From assembly GCA_022842325.1 (NCBI GenBank), contig JALHPU010000026.1:1-60264 (forward strand): DNA of 60,264 nt, read 5' to 3'. The stretch is from Sulfuritalea sp. Lineage in GTDB: Bacteria; Pseudomonadota; Gammaproteobacteria; Burkholderiales; Rhodocyclaceae. The notes beneath the pieces were generated by a model. It did no database searches. It was not told where the DNA came from and saw nothing but the letters and a program-made list of their open reading frames with translations. This document shows, one piece after another, positions 26,647 through 35,244 of this stretch (position 1 is its first letter; each line of letters begins with the position of its first letter). A program made the translations under genes and the position numbers.

Positions 26647-27087
26647 CTACGTTGCACTACGCATGAGCCCCAATCGCTGCTGGACGTCTCGCGTGCTCAT
26701 CTTGCGCAGCACGGCGATCTTCACGATCTGCTCCTTGGGCGGCCGCGTTTTGCCTGATTCCCAGTTATAGATGGTTTGCAGAGAGGCGCCCACGATTTCA
26801 CCCAACGCAGCCGCTGACAGCCCATGGCGTTTCCGCAGTTTTCTCAACCCCTCTGAGCTGAAGCGAAGCCCACGATCACTCTGTTTAACGACGGATGTCA
26901 ATGATGGGCGCGCAAGCTTTTGCAGCGCTTGTACTTGCCGCTCCGTGTCCGCGACGCGTCGCTTGAGTTCGGCAATTTCACTGCGATAGCGGCTGTTCGT
27001 CTTCTTCAGAGCATTGGTCTCGGCCCGCAGTTCCTTGCGGGCAATGCGTGATATTTCTTCTTTCAGAAATGCAGCGAGAGTCGACAT
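26647..27087 (-). CDS. Coiled-coil HTH (XRE) transcriptional regulator
   Basis: A 146-residue DNA-binding protein. Residues 5-60 form a charged coiled coil (ALKKTNSRYRSEIAELKRRV). Residues about 75-135 are an XRE helix-turn-helix: LRKLRKRHGLSAAALGEIVG, then ASLQTIYNWESGKTRPPKEQ. The coiled coil probably dimerises it. It is transcribed divergently from the HU-like gene, with a 204-bp gap that could contain its operator. I cannot name targets. Confidence 0.7.
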   Translation of the reverse strand: MSTLAAFLKEEISRIARKELRAETNALKKTNSRYRSEIAELKRRVADTERQVQALQKLARPSLTSVVKQSDRGLRFSSEGLRKLRKRHGLSAAALGEIVGASLQTIYNWESGKTRPPKEQIVKIAVLRKMSTRDVQQRLGLMRSAT

Positions 27088-27291
27088 GAGATCTTTCGGT
27101 TCCGATTTGTCATTCTTATTATGGCTCAGTCATCAGCAATCTCAAATGGTACCTGGCATTGCGCAGATGGAGTCGGGCTGCAGAAGTACGGTAATTTTCA
27201 ACCGCTAAATGAGGATTATTCCCGATTCGGCGTGTGTAGGCTTCCATCCCTGAAGTTCACTTAACTTCTCTCTTAATCCTTTGGAGTCACT

Positions 27292-27720
27292 ATGGCAACC
27301 AAAAAAGCACCGGCCGCCAAAGCCAAACCTGCCGCTAAGAAAGTCCCTGCAAAGAAACCTGCTGCTGCACCGGCCAAAAAGCCCGCGGGCAAACCTGCGG
27401 AGATGAAGCCGATCAAGGCGGCCCTGAACAAGACCACTTTGGTGGCGCATCTGGCCGAAACCTCGGGTGTCGAACCCAAGGCGGTGAAAGCCGTATTGGC
27501 CGCGCTGGAATCGGCAACGTTGGCATCGATGAGCAAGAAGGGCGTCGGAGAGTTCACCCTGCCTGGTCTTCTCAAGGTTGTTGCCCTGAAAGTACCAGCG
27601 AAGCCGAAGCGTTTCGGCAAGAACCCCTTTACCGGTCAAGAACAGTGGTTCGCTGCCAAGCCAGCGACCGTCAAGGTCAAGGTGCGTCCGCTGAAGAAAC
27701 TGAAAGACGCGGTGCTCTGA
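27292..27720 (+). CDS. HU-family DNA-binding protein with Lys/Ala/Pro-rich N-terminus
   Basis: A 142-residue nucleoid-associated protein. The first 45 residues are a low-complexity basic tail of AAKK/PAKKP repeats, like eukaryotic H1 tails. The rest is an HU fold: LNKTTLVAHLAETSGVEPKA, ALESATLASMSKKGVGEFTL, and the DNA-binding arm around KRFGKNPFTGQEQWFAAKPA, where the usual arm motif RNPxTG reads KNPFTG. Such extended HU-like proteins are common in betaproteobacteria. A TTTGGAG site precedes the ATG. It may act in chromosome compaction or island silencing. Confidence 0.88.
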   Translation: MATKKAPAAKAKPAAKKVPAKKPAAAPAKKPAGKPAEMKPIKAALNKTTLVAHLAETSGVEPKAVKAVLAALESATLASMSKKGVGEFTLPGLLKVVALKVPAKPKRFGKNPFTGQEQWFAAKPATVKVKVRPLKKLKDAVL

Positions 27721-27730
27721 AGTACTCGAA

Positions 27731-27757
27731 CGCGGAGGCGGCTACGTCGCCCCCGCG
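27731..27757 (+). terminator. Possible terminator after the HU gene
   Basis: CGCGGAGGCG and CGCCCCCGCG form a 10-bp stem with one mismatch and a 7-nt loop, 10 bp after the stop codon. No T tract follows. Confidence 0.35.
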
Positions 27758-27824
27758 CTACTTGCTTGGACACCAGCGTGTACAGCTACCTTTCGGCACC
27801 TGGATAAAACGACCTCGCGCGAAG

Positions 27825-28532
27825 CTAAGGCAGGGTAGGGCTGTTGGATAGTTCTAGAGGCCCTACGGGATGGGACATGCGCATGCTTCTGCTTTGACCT
27901 TTGTCGGGTGAGGGCGGGTGCAGGATAAGAAATCGTTGCCCTTTCGCCACCCCGAGCATCTCTGCCAACGCCATCGAGAAGGCTGTTTTTCCGATTGCGG
28001 GACTCCCGTACAAAAGTATCGGCGTCAAGCGGAACGCTTCAGCCGTGGATGCCATGGCGATCGCCAATTCCGTTTCCAGATGATCAATGACACGGCGAAA
28101 GTTCGGAAACCGCCGATGTAGCGCTGTGCTCAGGCCGGTGATCACATCGAGCTCGATGTCTGGAATGAGGCGAAGGCCTTTGCGGCATTGCGCCGCGGTG
28201 ATTGAAGCCTTGATGCGGGACTTTGAATCCTCATCCCTTTGCTTGGCTTCCTCCGCAGCACGCTTAATTGATTCCTCGGGGAAAACCTGCACGGAAAATG
28301 TTGCAGGCACGAACGGTTCGGAACAATCGGCCGGTACGGTGCTGGGCTCTGGTTCGCTTATCACCAGATCATCCGGAATTGATGGCTTCACCACGCGCAC
28401 TTCGTTTCGTTTGGCCTCCTGTTCGCGCTCGATGGCATCAACGAGGCACTCAGGAACCAGCAGGGTCTTGGATTCATAGGCGATCCGCTGAAAGCCGGAA
28501 ATGTCACCATCTTCCGATTGAATCCTGGACAT
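27825..28532 (-). pseudogene. Truncated AAA-type ATPase
   Basis: A 235-residue frame with a proper start (GGGAGGAATGCT upstream). The acidic/Pro-rich N-terminus leads into a helical region (ITGLSTALHRRFPNFRRVID) and the Walker A motif PILLYGSPAIGKTAF (176-183). Full-length relatives of this Lon-like AAA group continue with Walker B and sensor motifs. Here the family sequence ends about 20 residues after Walker A and the tail (HPPSPDKGQSRSMRMSHPVG) is unrelated. I read it as a gene cut by deletion or recombination near 27900, unlikely to hydrolyse ATP. Confidence 0.6.
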
Positions 28533-29283
28533 AGCATTCCTCCCTACGACAAATCCTCGCGACGGGCGGAACGCAAGCGCTTGGCGAGGCAGGAGATACG
28601 ATAGGGGGTAGAAGGCTCATTAGATGAGCCTGTGGAAGGCTCCCAATGCACTGGAGTGAGCAGCATGTCGACCTCCATCGATACCTTGGCCGAATTCGGA
28701 GGTTCGTATCGATGTCAATACGCAGCACTTCGAGCTCAGTACTGGCGAATAACAGCGCCGTAGGAAGTCGCTGAATATGGACCTTCGGCCATCAAGAAAT
28801 GGTCACCGATGGCAATCGGTCAACCCGATTCAGGCGTTCTGGTTCGATCAACGGCCCTTAACAACATTGCCCCGATCGCGTCTTAGGCTGTAGGTTGGTG
28901 AGCAGTCGCTCAAGGCCTGCGCCGATAGCGGACCGTTTCACCATCCCCTCGAAAGACGTCGATTCTTGCCGGGCGTTCTGCCGAAAATCACGTCCAGACG
29001 CATCGATGCCAGACGTCCGAGCCATGCCATCCCCTCGCCGTCGAATCAGGATGTCGCGCTCCGGCTGACTGACGTGCTACAAATCCCATAGCGTTCTCGT
29101 CGCCGCATCGCCGATCCCCGCGGTTTCCTCCCTAGAGGTTTATTCAACACTTGCCTGCACGCGTCACAGAATCTCGGCACGCCTGCGCCTGAGGGCAAGT
29201 GTCGAACAAACCTAAACGCTACCTGCCATCGGTAGCCGTCGGTATCAATTACCGCTGTAAGAAGCGGCCGTCAAAGTGATGCG
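28533..29283 (+). other. Long noncoding stretch
   Basis: 751 bp with no supported gene; the short frames lack motifs and ribosome-binding sites. It contains one notable inverted repeat at 29136-29213, listed separately. It lies between two minus-strand genes and looks like eroded island DNA. Confidence 0.5.
29136..29213 (+). repeat. Inverted repeat with 20-bp arms
   Basis: The arm at 29136-29155 (AGGTTTATTCAACACTTGCC) and the arm at 29194-29213 match as reverse complements at 18 of 20 positions, with 38 bp between. This could be a MITE-like remnant, the ends of a lost element or a regulatory hairpin. Confidence 0.6.
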
Positions 29284-29814
29284 CTACCCGTCGAAAGGAT
29301 TTGCGGGCGTGTCCAACAGCAATTGATAAAACGCCAGATCAAGCCAACGTCCAAATTTAAAGCCAACTTGCGGCAAAGTACCAACATGCTGGAATCCCAA
29401 TCGCACGTGCAACGCGACACTCCCGGTATTCATCGCATCAATCCCACCGATCATCGCATGCATGTCGCTTTGCCGAGCAACAGAAATTAGCTCGCGCATT
29501 ACTGTAAGCCCCAGCCCTCGACCACGGTGATTCTTGTGGACGTAGACCGAATGCTCCACCGTGTACTTGTAAGCAGGCCAAGCTCGAAACGTACCGTAAG
29601 TTCCAAACGCTAACAACTCGCCTTCGCTGTCTTCCAGACCAATCACAGGGAAATTACCGCTGCGTTTTGCTTCAAACCAATTGACCATGGATTGAAGCGA
29701 ACGAAGCTTGTAGTCATACAGCGCCGTCGAATTCGCGATTGCTTCGTTGAAGATATCCAGGATCGACGCGGAATGTCGCTCAAAGTTACAGGACACAATT
29801 GATTGCTCGGTCAT
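29284..29814 (-). CDS. GNAT N-acetyltransferase
   Basis: A 176-residue acetyltransferase of the Pat/phosphinothricin-like group. It has IFNEAIANSTALYDY near the N-terminus, LAFGTYGTFRAWPAYKYTVE, and HSVYVHKNHRGRGLGLTVMR, where the R/Q-x-x-G-x-G/A acetyl-CoA loop is RGRGLG. IGGIDAMNTGSVALHVRLGFQHVGTL then carries the Asn and the GF motif. I use the ATG at 29814 because the frame before it has no domain match. Relatives acetylate small amino compounds such as phosphinothricin; the substrate here is not known. Confidence 0.85.
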   Translation of the reverse strand: MTEQSIVSCNFERHSASILDIFNEAIANSTALYDYKLRSLQSMVNWFEAKRSGNFPVIGLEDSEGELLAFGTYGTFRAWPAYKYTVEHSVYVHKNHRGRGLGLTVMRELISVARQSDMHAMIGGIDAMNTGSVALHVRLGFQHVGTLPQVGFKFGRWLDLAFYQLLLDTPANPFDG

Positions 29815-29958
29815 TACGCTTTCCTTTTGGTAACCGTCAAAATTGACCCAAGGTTTCCATCTAGGATTGGCCAATAGGTTTATGCGCAAAGTATAGCTAT
29901 GCGCGGTCGTTTGCAAGTTCGGTTTCAGGGAATTTCTCTCCTCTCGGTTTGGAAGAAT

Positions 29959-29990
29959 GAGTTCGGCCGGGCTGCAGCTCGGCCGAACTC
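29959..29990 (+). repeat. 32-bp near-perfect palindrome
   Basis: GAGTTCGGCCGGGCTG is mirrored by CAGCTCGGCCGAACTC, with a single mismatched pair in 16. The arms share GTTCGGCC/GGCCGAAC with the hairpin at 11721-11756. It could be an operator, a terminator-like hairpin or an element end next to the IS21 relic. Confidence 0.65.
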
Positions 29991-30047
29991 GCTTTGAAGC
30001 GTCAAGAATCATTGCCGGTCTCGACGATGTGGCAATGATGGAGTCAT

Positions 30048-30542
30048 CCAGAATGCGCGGCTGGCGCAGCGCTTGGTATGGGCGACCACCAGTCGCCGGC
30101 ACAGTCCGCCGACGAAGACATTCTCAACACTCCAGTCGAACTGAAAGGCTTGGCCAAGCGCGAAGGTCAGCGGAACCTAGGCACTGCGCTTCGGGTGGGC
30201 GGCGGCGGCTTCCTTCCACCGCCGAACGAAGATACTGACCCGGTTATAGCTGACGGGGTAGCCTTTGGCGCGAATCGCCTGATAGCGCACTTTCGAGGTC
30301 CTCCGCTCCCTTTTGAGCCGGTGACTGCCCGCGTGCAACCATTGCCGCAGTTGATCCGCCCAAAGATCGACAATGCTATTGACCTGTTTCTCGGGATACT
30401 TCGGCTCGGTCCAATCGACCTGCCGCAGCGAGTGGCGCACGGTGTATCTCGATAGTCCGGTGCGCCGTCCAATTTCACTTAACAACACTCCGTCGCGGAT
30501 GTGCATCCGCCTGATCTTGGCCAACATGTCCACGTTAGTCAC
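30048..30542 (-). pseudogene. IS21-family istA remnant with in-frame stop
   Basis: The minus strand encodes the N-terminal helix-turn-helix part of an IS21 IstA transposase (MLAKIRRMHIRDGVLLSEIG, TGLSRYTVRHSLRQVDW). It hits a TAG at 30177-30179, and the same frame goes on with clear IstA homology: VPLTFALGQAFQFDWSVENV, then GGLCRRLVVAHTKRCASRAFW. Homology stops near 30048. The element is doubly broken, by a nonsense codon and by loss of the C-terminus and istB. Confidence 0.8.
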
Positions 30543-31259
30543 TGCTGTTGCCCCTGCTCAAAATCTCGCAGGGCAGCCAATCAAGGTTGGTCCAATTCGA
30601 TGGAAATTACTCCAGCATATGGGTCAATTGTGGACGGTCGTCAACAACCTACCTTCAAAAAATGTGATCGGTTCCGCACAATTCTTTTCGTTTGTATCTA
30701 ATTGAATGGATCGTGAGAATGGCACTTCTTAAAAGGCGGCGACCGATGACCTCACAAGCTTTCGCCGAAGTGACAGCATTCACGCCGCCATTGAACGATG
30801 CACGATCTCTCAGCTCCGCTCGCGTCTGGGCGCTGACGAGATTGCAGATTGACTAGCGAGGTTCGCATATGAGCTGCAGCAGTGGAATAGGGAACCCGGC
30901 ATTGACGGAATCAACCTCGCGTCCTCGGTCACTCTGTAGTGCATCAAGGACCCTGTGGCGCCGCTCGTGTCTTAACTCCAAGCGCAGGGCGCATATCAGA
31001 CTGAACAAAGGCTTGGAATACGACGCACAGCGTGCCAAAGATCGGCGCCGCGTAGAAAGATCCATGGATCGTCGCCAGGCCGGAACTGTTGCCAAGGGAT
31101 ATCTCGGGATCACGCGGGTCCCCTCTGGGATGGATTGCGTAATCCACGTGAGGCTCAAACAGTACATCCTGGTCAAACGCCAAGGCTACGTGCGTTACCC
31201 GAGAATCTCACGTTATGCCCTCGCCATCAATAGCCTTTCAACTTGCAGAGGACGCTGAG
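30543..31259 (+). other. Noncoding border between island and catabolic cluster
   Basis: 717 bp with no gene I can support. A 79-codon minus-strand frame at 30944-31183 (LFEPHVDYAIHPRGDP) looks mildly protein-like and might be a decayed gene end, but I cannot assign it. The promoter for the first catabolic operon should be near the right end. Confidence 0.4.
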
Positions 31260-32792
31260 ATGCTGCCAACCTTGGGTTCTATGTTGCGAAACGTGACGCA
31301 ACGACATCCATCTCGCGTAGCCTTGGAGTTTGAGCACGAGTCATACACTTACGCTCAGTTGCATCGTCAGTCCAATCGAGTCGCAAACACACTTGCGGGG
31401 CTCAATTTAGCGCCTGGTGATCGAATTGCCACTTTGCTACCAAGCTGCCCCGAATTCCTGCTCATCTATTTCGCTGCGGCCAAGGGGGGAATGCTATTTG
31501 CTCCTCTAAACCTGCGGCTCTCAGAACGCGAGTTGGCGACAACTCTTGCGATATTGGAGCCACAAGTCCTTTTCACCGAGCCTCGCTGGTACGAATTCGC
31601 ACGCGAACAGCAGCGTCTATTGCCAAGTCTTCGTCACGTTATCTTGGTGGACGGTGTGCATCAACGTGAAAAAACATTCCATGATCTGATTCAGCAGGGT
31701 GTGGATAGCGATGTTACGACTCCAGTGGATCCGGAGTCGCCGCACATGGTCCTGTTCACCTCTGGCACGACGGGGACTCCCAAAGGTGCGCTGCTGTCTC
31801 AGCGGCAGGTGGTTTATAACGCGATGGCGATCGGTTTGGAGTTAGGTACGCGAGCGTACGAGAGTGTTCTGACCAATGCGCCCCTCTACCATATTGCGGG
31901 GCTGCACAACCACACTGTACCTTCGCTACTTTTCGGTGGGCGCGTTATTTTGCATCGTCAGTTCGACCCGGAACTCGTCTTGCGGGAGTTGCACAGTCGA
32001 ACCATCAGCAATCTCTTTATGGTTCCGACTATGTGGGCCCAGCTATTGGAGGCGATCTCTGCTTCTTCCGAGCCGGTTCGATTGCAACGCGCGTTTTCGG
32101 GAGGTGCGCCTTTGCCTATTGCACTATTGGATGGGATTCGGGAGCACATCACTAGCAATTTCTACAACTCCTACGGGCTGACAGAGGCTGGGCCGTTTGT
32201 AGCATTGCTCGAACCGGAACTTCTTATCGCCAAGCGCGGCTCATGCGGAAGAGCTGTCTTCAATATGGCAATAAGGACGGTCGACCGAGAGGGGCGACAG
32301 CTGTCCGCAAGTGCGGAAGGTGAGATTGAGGTGTGCGGCGCTCATGCATTTACGGGATATCTGAACAATGCAGATGCGACTTCCGCAACATTTAACGGAT
32401 CGTGGATTCGTACCGGGGACGTGGGGCGCCTCGACGACGAGGGGTTTCTGTGGATCCTCGATCGCAAGAAAGATATGGTTGTCTCGGGCGGGGAGAACGT
32501 GTATTCGAGCGAAGTGGAGCAGGTTCTCTCCACACACCCCCAGATCAAGGAATGCGCGATTATTGGGCTGCCAGATTCAAAATGGGGCGAAGCGGTTACA
32601 GCTGTAGTTGTGCCTCGCGAAGGGGCTGAACCGATTCTGGATCAGATCCGTGATTACTGTTCCTCCGATCTGGCCAGATATAAGCTACCCAAGCGCTTGG
32701 TCATACTTTCATCGCTTCCGCGGACCGCAAGCGGAAAGGTATTGAAGCGACAACTCCGGTTGGAACTCACCGAGTCGGGAGCCGGTGTATGA
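31260..32792 (+). CDS. Acyl-CoA synthetase (AMP-forming), cassette 1
   Basis: A 510-residue ligase that activates a carboxylic acid to its CoA thioester by way of an acyl-adenylate. It shows the P-loop-like LFTSGTTGTPKGALLSQ, the A5 motif NSYGLTEAGP, A7 (WIRTGDVGRLDDEGFLWILD), A8 (RKKDMVVSGGENVYSSEVEQ) and the C-terminal catalytic Lys in LPRTASGKVLKRQL. The ATG at 31260 has AGAGGA upstream; an in-frame ATG at 31215 would add 15 residues. It is the first gene of a plus-strand cluster with transporter and beta-oxidation genes, so it probably activates the imported substrate. Confidence 0.92.
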   Translation: MLPTLGSMLRNVTQRHPSRVALEFEHESYTYAQLHRQSNRVANTLAGLNLAPGDRIATLLPSCPEFLLIYFAAAKGGMLFAPLNLRLSERELATTLAILEPQVLFTEPRWYEFAREQQRLLPSLRHVILVDGVHQREKTFHDLIQQGVDSDVTTPVDPESPHMVLFTSGTTGTPKGALLSQRQVVYNAMAIGLELGTRAYESVLTNAPLYHIAGLHNHTVPSLLFGGRVILHRQFDPELVLRELHSRTISNLFMVPTMWAQLLEAISASSEPVRLQRAFSGGAPLPIALLDGIREHITSNFYNSYGLTEAGPFVALLEPELLIAKRGSCGRAVFNMAIRTVDREGRQLSASAEGEIEVCGAHAFTGYLNNADATSATFNGSWIRTGDVGRLDDEGFLWILDRKKDMVVSGGENVYSSEVEQVLSTHPQIKECAIIGLPDSKWGEAVTAVVVPREGAEPILDQIRDYCSSDLARYKLPKRLVILSSLPRTASGKVLKRQLRLELTESGAGV

Positions 32793-33031
32793 CCGCCTTC
32801 TTGGTGGCACTGCCATCGTACAGGCGACTCGCCCGCACACAGCTAAATAGGCACGTAGGTTTGCGGCAGAACGGATTAGCCAAATAACAAAACGTGTCTA
32901 GGCAATGTTGCCATCAATTCGCCCTGCTTTAACCAAGTGGAGATATTCAAAAAAGCTGATTGACATAATCAGAAATGCGAAGCAGTAGAACACGATGTAG
33001 ATTCTAAAACTAATATTTAGGAGGCAACGAA

Positions 33032-34294
33032 ATGCGAAAAATTAATGGTGGTGCAAAGGCGCGGAATACTGTTTTGAGTGCCGGATCGTGGATCAGAGGG
33101 CTATGCGCGCTATCGCTGTTGACTGCGGTTAGCTTGGCAGGGGCACAAACGACCGGGTCCCCGAAGGCCAACACTTCAGCGGCGACGGTTGTCCGTATTG
33201 GCATCGTGAATCCTGGCAGCGGCGCTATGGCCGCTTTGGGCAAGACCATGAAGGCCGGATATGACCTGGCTGCGGAACACATCAATAAGTCTGGCGGCGT
33301 CCAGGCGTTGGGTGGAGCGAGGTTAGAACTTGTTTACGGCGATTCCCAGTCGTCTGCCGCTGGAGGCTCGGCCGAAGCAGAGCGCCTCGTCGAAAGAGAA
33401 GGCGTCGTGGTTCTAGTTGGCGAGTACGCCTCCGGCACCAGCATGGTGATCAGTGACTTGGCCGAACGCAAGAACGTACCATTCCTAATACCGATTTCGG
33501 TGGCAGATAACATTACCCGGCGAGGATACAAGAACGTTTTTCGAATCAATGCCAATGCATCGCATTGGAATAAGGTCCACGTCGACTATGTTGCCAGTTT
33601 TATGGCTGCTCAGAAGGCATCCTCCCTCGCCATCATCTATGAGGACAGTGAGTGGGGTCAGAATACAGTGGCCGGGTTCCAGGCTCTATTGCCCAAGGAA
33701 ATCAATCTGACTAAGGTGTCCTATGCCAAAGGTTCACCTGACCTGACCGCCCAGATCGCGAAGTTGAAGGCGGCCAATCCCGCAGTCATGGTCCCCGTCT
33801 CCTATATTCAAGACGCAATCGTCATCGCTGATACCCAAGAGCGTCTGAATTTTCACCCTGTAGTTGTGGCCAGCGGCGGAGGTTTTATCGAACCCGATTA
33901 TCTAAAGCTCGGCAAAATTGTGGAGGGAGTAATTTCACTAAACCATTGGAATCCCGACCTGAATACTGACGTGGCAAGACTGAACAACGAATTTCGCGCC
34001 AAAAATGGTTTCGATATGAACGGTAACTCCGCATTGGCCTATCAGAGCATTCGGCTTCTGGCGGAAGTACTGCAGAGAGAAAAACAAGCGTCTCGTGCTG
34101 CTATACGAAAGGGATTGAGCGAGATTGAACTGAAACCCGGTCCTGCACTGATTATGCCTTACCGGTCCCTAAAGTTCGATGCGAGTGGCGAGAACTCGGG
34201 CGCGCGGCTTCTGATCACTCAGGTACAAAAAGGCAAGCACACGACAGTGTGGCCCGAGGAATATAAAAAGGCCCCTTTGCTAGTCGGAAAGTGA
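33032..34294 (+). CDS. Branched-chain-type ABC substrate-binding protein, cassette 1
   Basis: A 420-residue periplasmic LivK-like protein (Peripla_BP_6 fold). A long N-region ends in a signal peptide (ALSLLTAVSLAGAQT). The first lobe begins VVRIGIVNPGSGAMAALGKT, with AGYDLAAEHINKSGG and VLVGEYASGTSMVISDLAER, the usual ligand-binding turn. AGGAGG precedes the ATG. It heads a complete Liv-type operon. Relatives bind amino acids, amides, aromatic acids or fatty-acid-like compounds; the catabolic context favours an organic acid. A hairpin follows the stop, typical for uncoupling abundant binding protein from the permeases. Confidence 0.92.
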   Translation: MRKINGGAKARNTVLSAGSWIRGLCALSLLTAVSLAGAQTTGSPKANTSAATVVRIGIVNPGSGAMAALGKTMKAGYDLAAEHINKSGGVQALGGARLELVYGDSQSSAAGGSAEAERLVEREGVVVLVGEYASGTSMVISDLAERKNVPFLIPISVADNITRRGYKNVFRINANASHWNKVHVDYVASFMAAQKASSLAIIYEDSEWGQNTVAGFQALLPKEINLTKVSYAKGSPDLTAQIAKLKAANPAVMVPVSYIQDAIVIADTQERLNFHPVVVASGGGFIEPDYLKLGKIVEGVISLNHWNPDLNTDVARLNNEFRAKNGFDMNGNSALAYQSIRLLAEVLQREKQASRAAIRKGLSEIELKPGPALIMPYRSLKFDASGENSGARLLITQVQKGKHTTVWPEEYKKAPLLVGK

Positions 34295-34304
34295 GCGACT
34301 AAAG

Positions 34305-34331
34305 GGAGGGGCGAGTCTCGCTCGGCCCTCC
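34305..34331 (+). terminator. Attenuating hairpin between binding protein and permease genes
   Basis: An 11-bp GC-rich stem with one mismatch (GGAGGGGCGAG with CTCGGCCCTCC, loop TCTCG) lies 10 bp after the stop. No T tract follows. It probably stabilises the upstream mRNA or partly terminates, giving more binding protein than permease. Confidence 0.55.
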
Positions 34332-34359
34332 TGCTAATTAAATTTGAAGGGGTCGGCTT

Positions 34360-35226
34360 ATGTTGTGGCTATATGGTCAATCGGTCGTGAATGGACTGCT
34401 GGTGGGAGGCGTCTACGCGCTCCTGGCGGTAGGACTGACCATGATTTATGGTCTTCGCATTATCAACTTCGCCTACGGCGACATGTTGATGTGGGCGCTT
34501 TACCTTAGCTACTTCCTCGCCGTCTCGACAAATGCAATGCCATATTGGATGGTGCTTGCTGCAACTCCGATATTGTTCGCATTTGGTTACGTGGTATTTC
34601 GATTTTGGATCGAGCGCTCACTAAGTGGTTCGGCGTCGAACCAGATTTTGTTAACCGCCGGGATGGCGATGGTCTTACAGAATCTAGCGCTATTACTCTT
34701 TTCGTCTACTACTCACAAGCTCTCCCTAGAATTCGCGCGCAAGTCAATAGAACTTCCGGGTGGTTTACTCGTGGACCTTCCACGGGCTTTCGCGTTCGGC
34801 GGCTCGATTCTACTTGGCCTAGGTCTCTACCGTTTTCTCTTTCACACCCGGTGGGGAAGATGGATTCGTGCCGCAGCCGACAACCGAACGGGCGCAGCCT
34901 TGTGCGGCGTCCCTGTCCCCCGGGTGTACGCCATGGCCTTCGCCTTGGCTACATCTACTCTTGGAGCGGCTGCGCCACTTATTATTCCATTCCTCTATGT
35001 CACACCCAGCGTCGGGCTTTCCTACACCCTGACTCTGTTTGTTATTGTCGTTTTGGGTGGAATTGGTAGCTTTTCCGGCGCAATCGTGGGATCTCTCATT
35101 ATCGGTGTTCTCCAGTCTTTAGGGGCGGTGGTGCTGCCGGGGACCCTTTCGGACTTGGTGGTTTATCTCCTGTTTTTTGCTCTGTTATTGGTACGTCCAA
35201 AGGGATTGTTTCCAGCAAATCGATAA
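34360..35226 (+). CDS. LivH-type ABC permease, cassette 1
   Basis: A 288-residue inner-membrane permease with about eight hydrophobic segments. Family motifs are NGLLVGGVYALLAVGLTMIY, GLRIINFAYGDMLMWALYLS, and IRAAADNRTGAALCGVPVPR (the cytoplasmic loop contacting the ATPases). It pairs with the next gene to form the channel of a branched-chain-type importer. Confidence 0.92.
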   Translation: MLWLYGQSVVNGLLVGGVYALLAVGLTMIYGLRIINFAYGDMLMWALYLSYFLAVSTNAMPYWMVLAATPILFAFGYVVFRFWIERSLSGSASNQILLTAGMAMVLQNLALLLFSSTTHKLSLEFARKSIELPGGLLVDLPRAFAFGGSILLGLGLYRFLFHTRWGRWIRAAADNRTGAALCGVPVPRVYAMAFALATSTLGAAAPLIIPFLYVTPSVGLSYTLTLFVIVVLGGIGSFSGAIVGSLIIGVLQSLGAVVLPGTLSDLVVYLLFFALLLVRPKGLFPANR

Positions 35227-35244
35227 ATACGGATGTGAAACTTC

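Larger units (their letters stand above)
8048..31200. mobile_element. Genomic (defence) island at tRNA-fMet; right end approximate
   Basis: The island starts directly after initiator tRNA-Met with integrase, excisionase-like and repressor genes. It continues through a defence cluster, two intact IS elements, several broken genes and IS relics. I did not find a repeat of the tRNA 3' end that would mark the far boundary. The right limit is placed only where the catabolic operon begins, and the island may be longer. Confidence 0.55.

Noticed and set aside
13557..30179. UAG recoding or amber suppression, from two in-frame TAGs with coding-like continuation (13671 and 30177)
   Set aside because: TAG is used as an ordinary stop by metF and the kinase gene, and the IS21 copy is otherwise decayed; simple nonsense mutations explain both.
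30944..31183. 79-codon minus-strand frame
   Set aside because: Mildly protein-like but starts only from TTG, has no family match and no partner; kept only as a remark in the gap entry.
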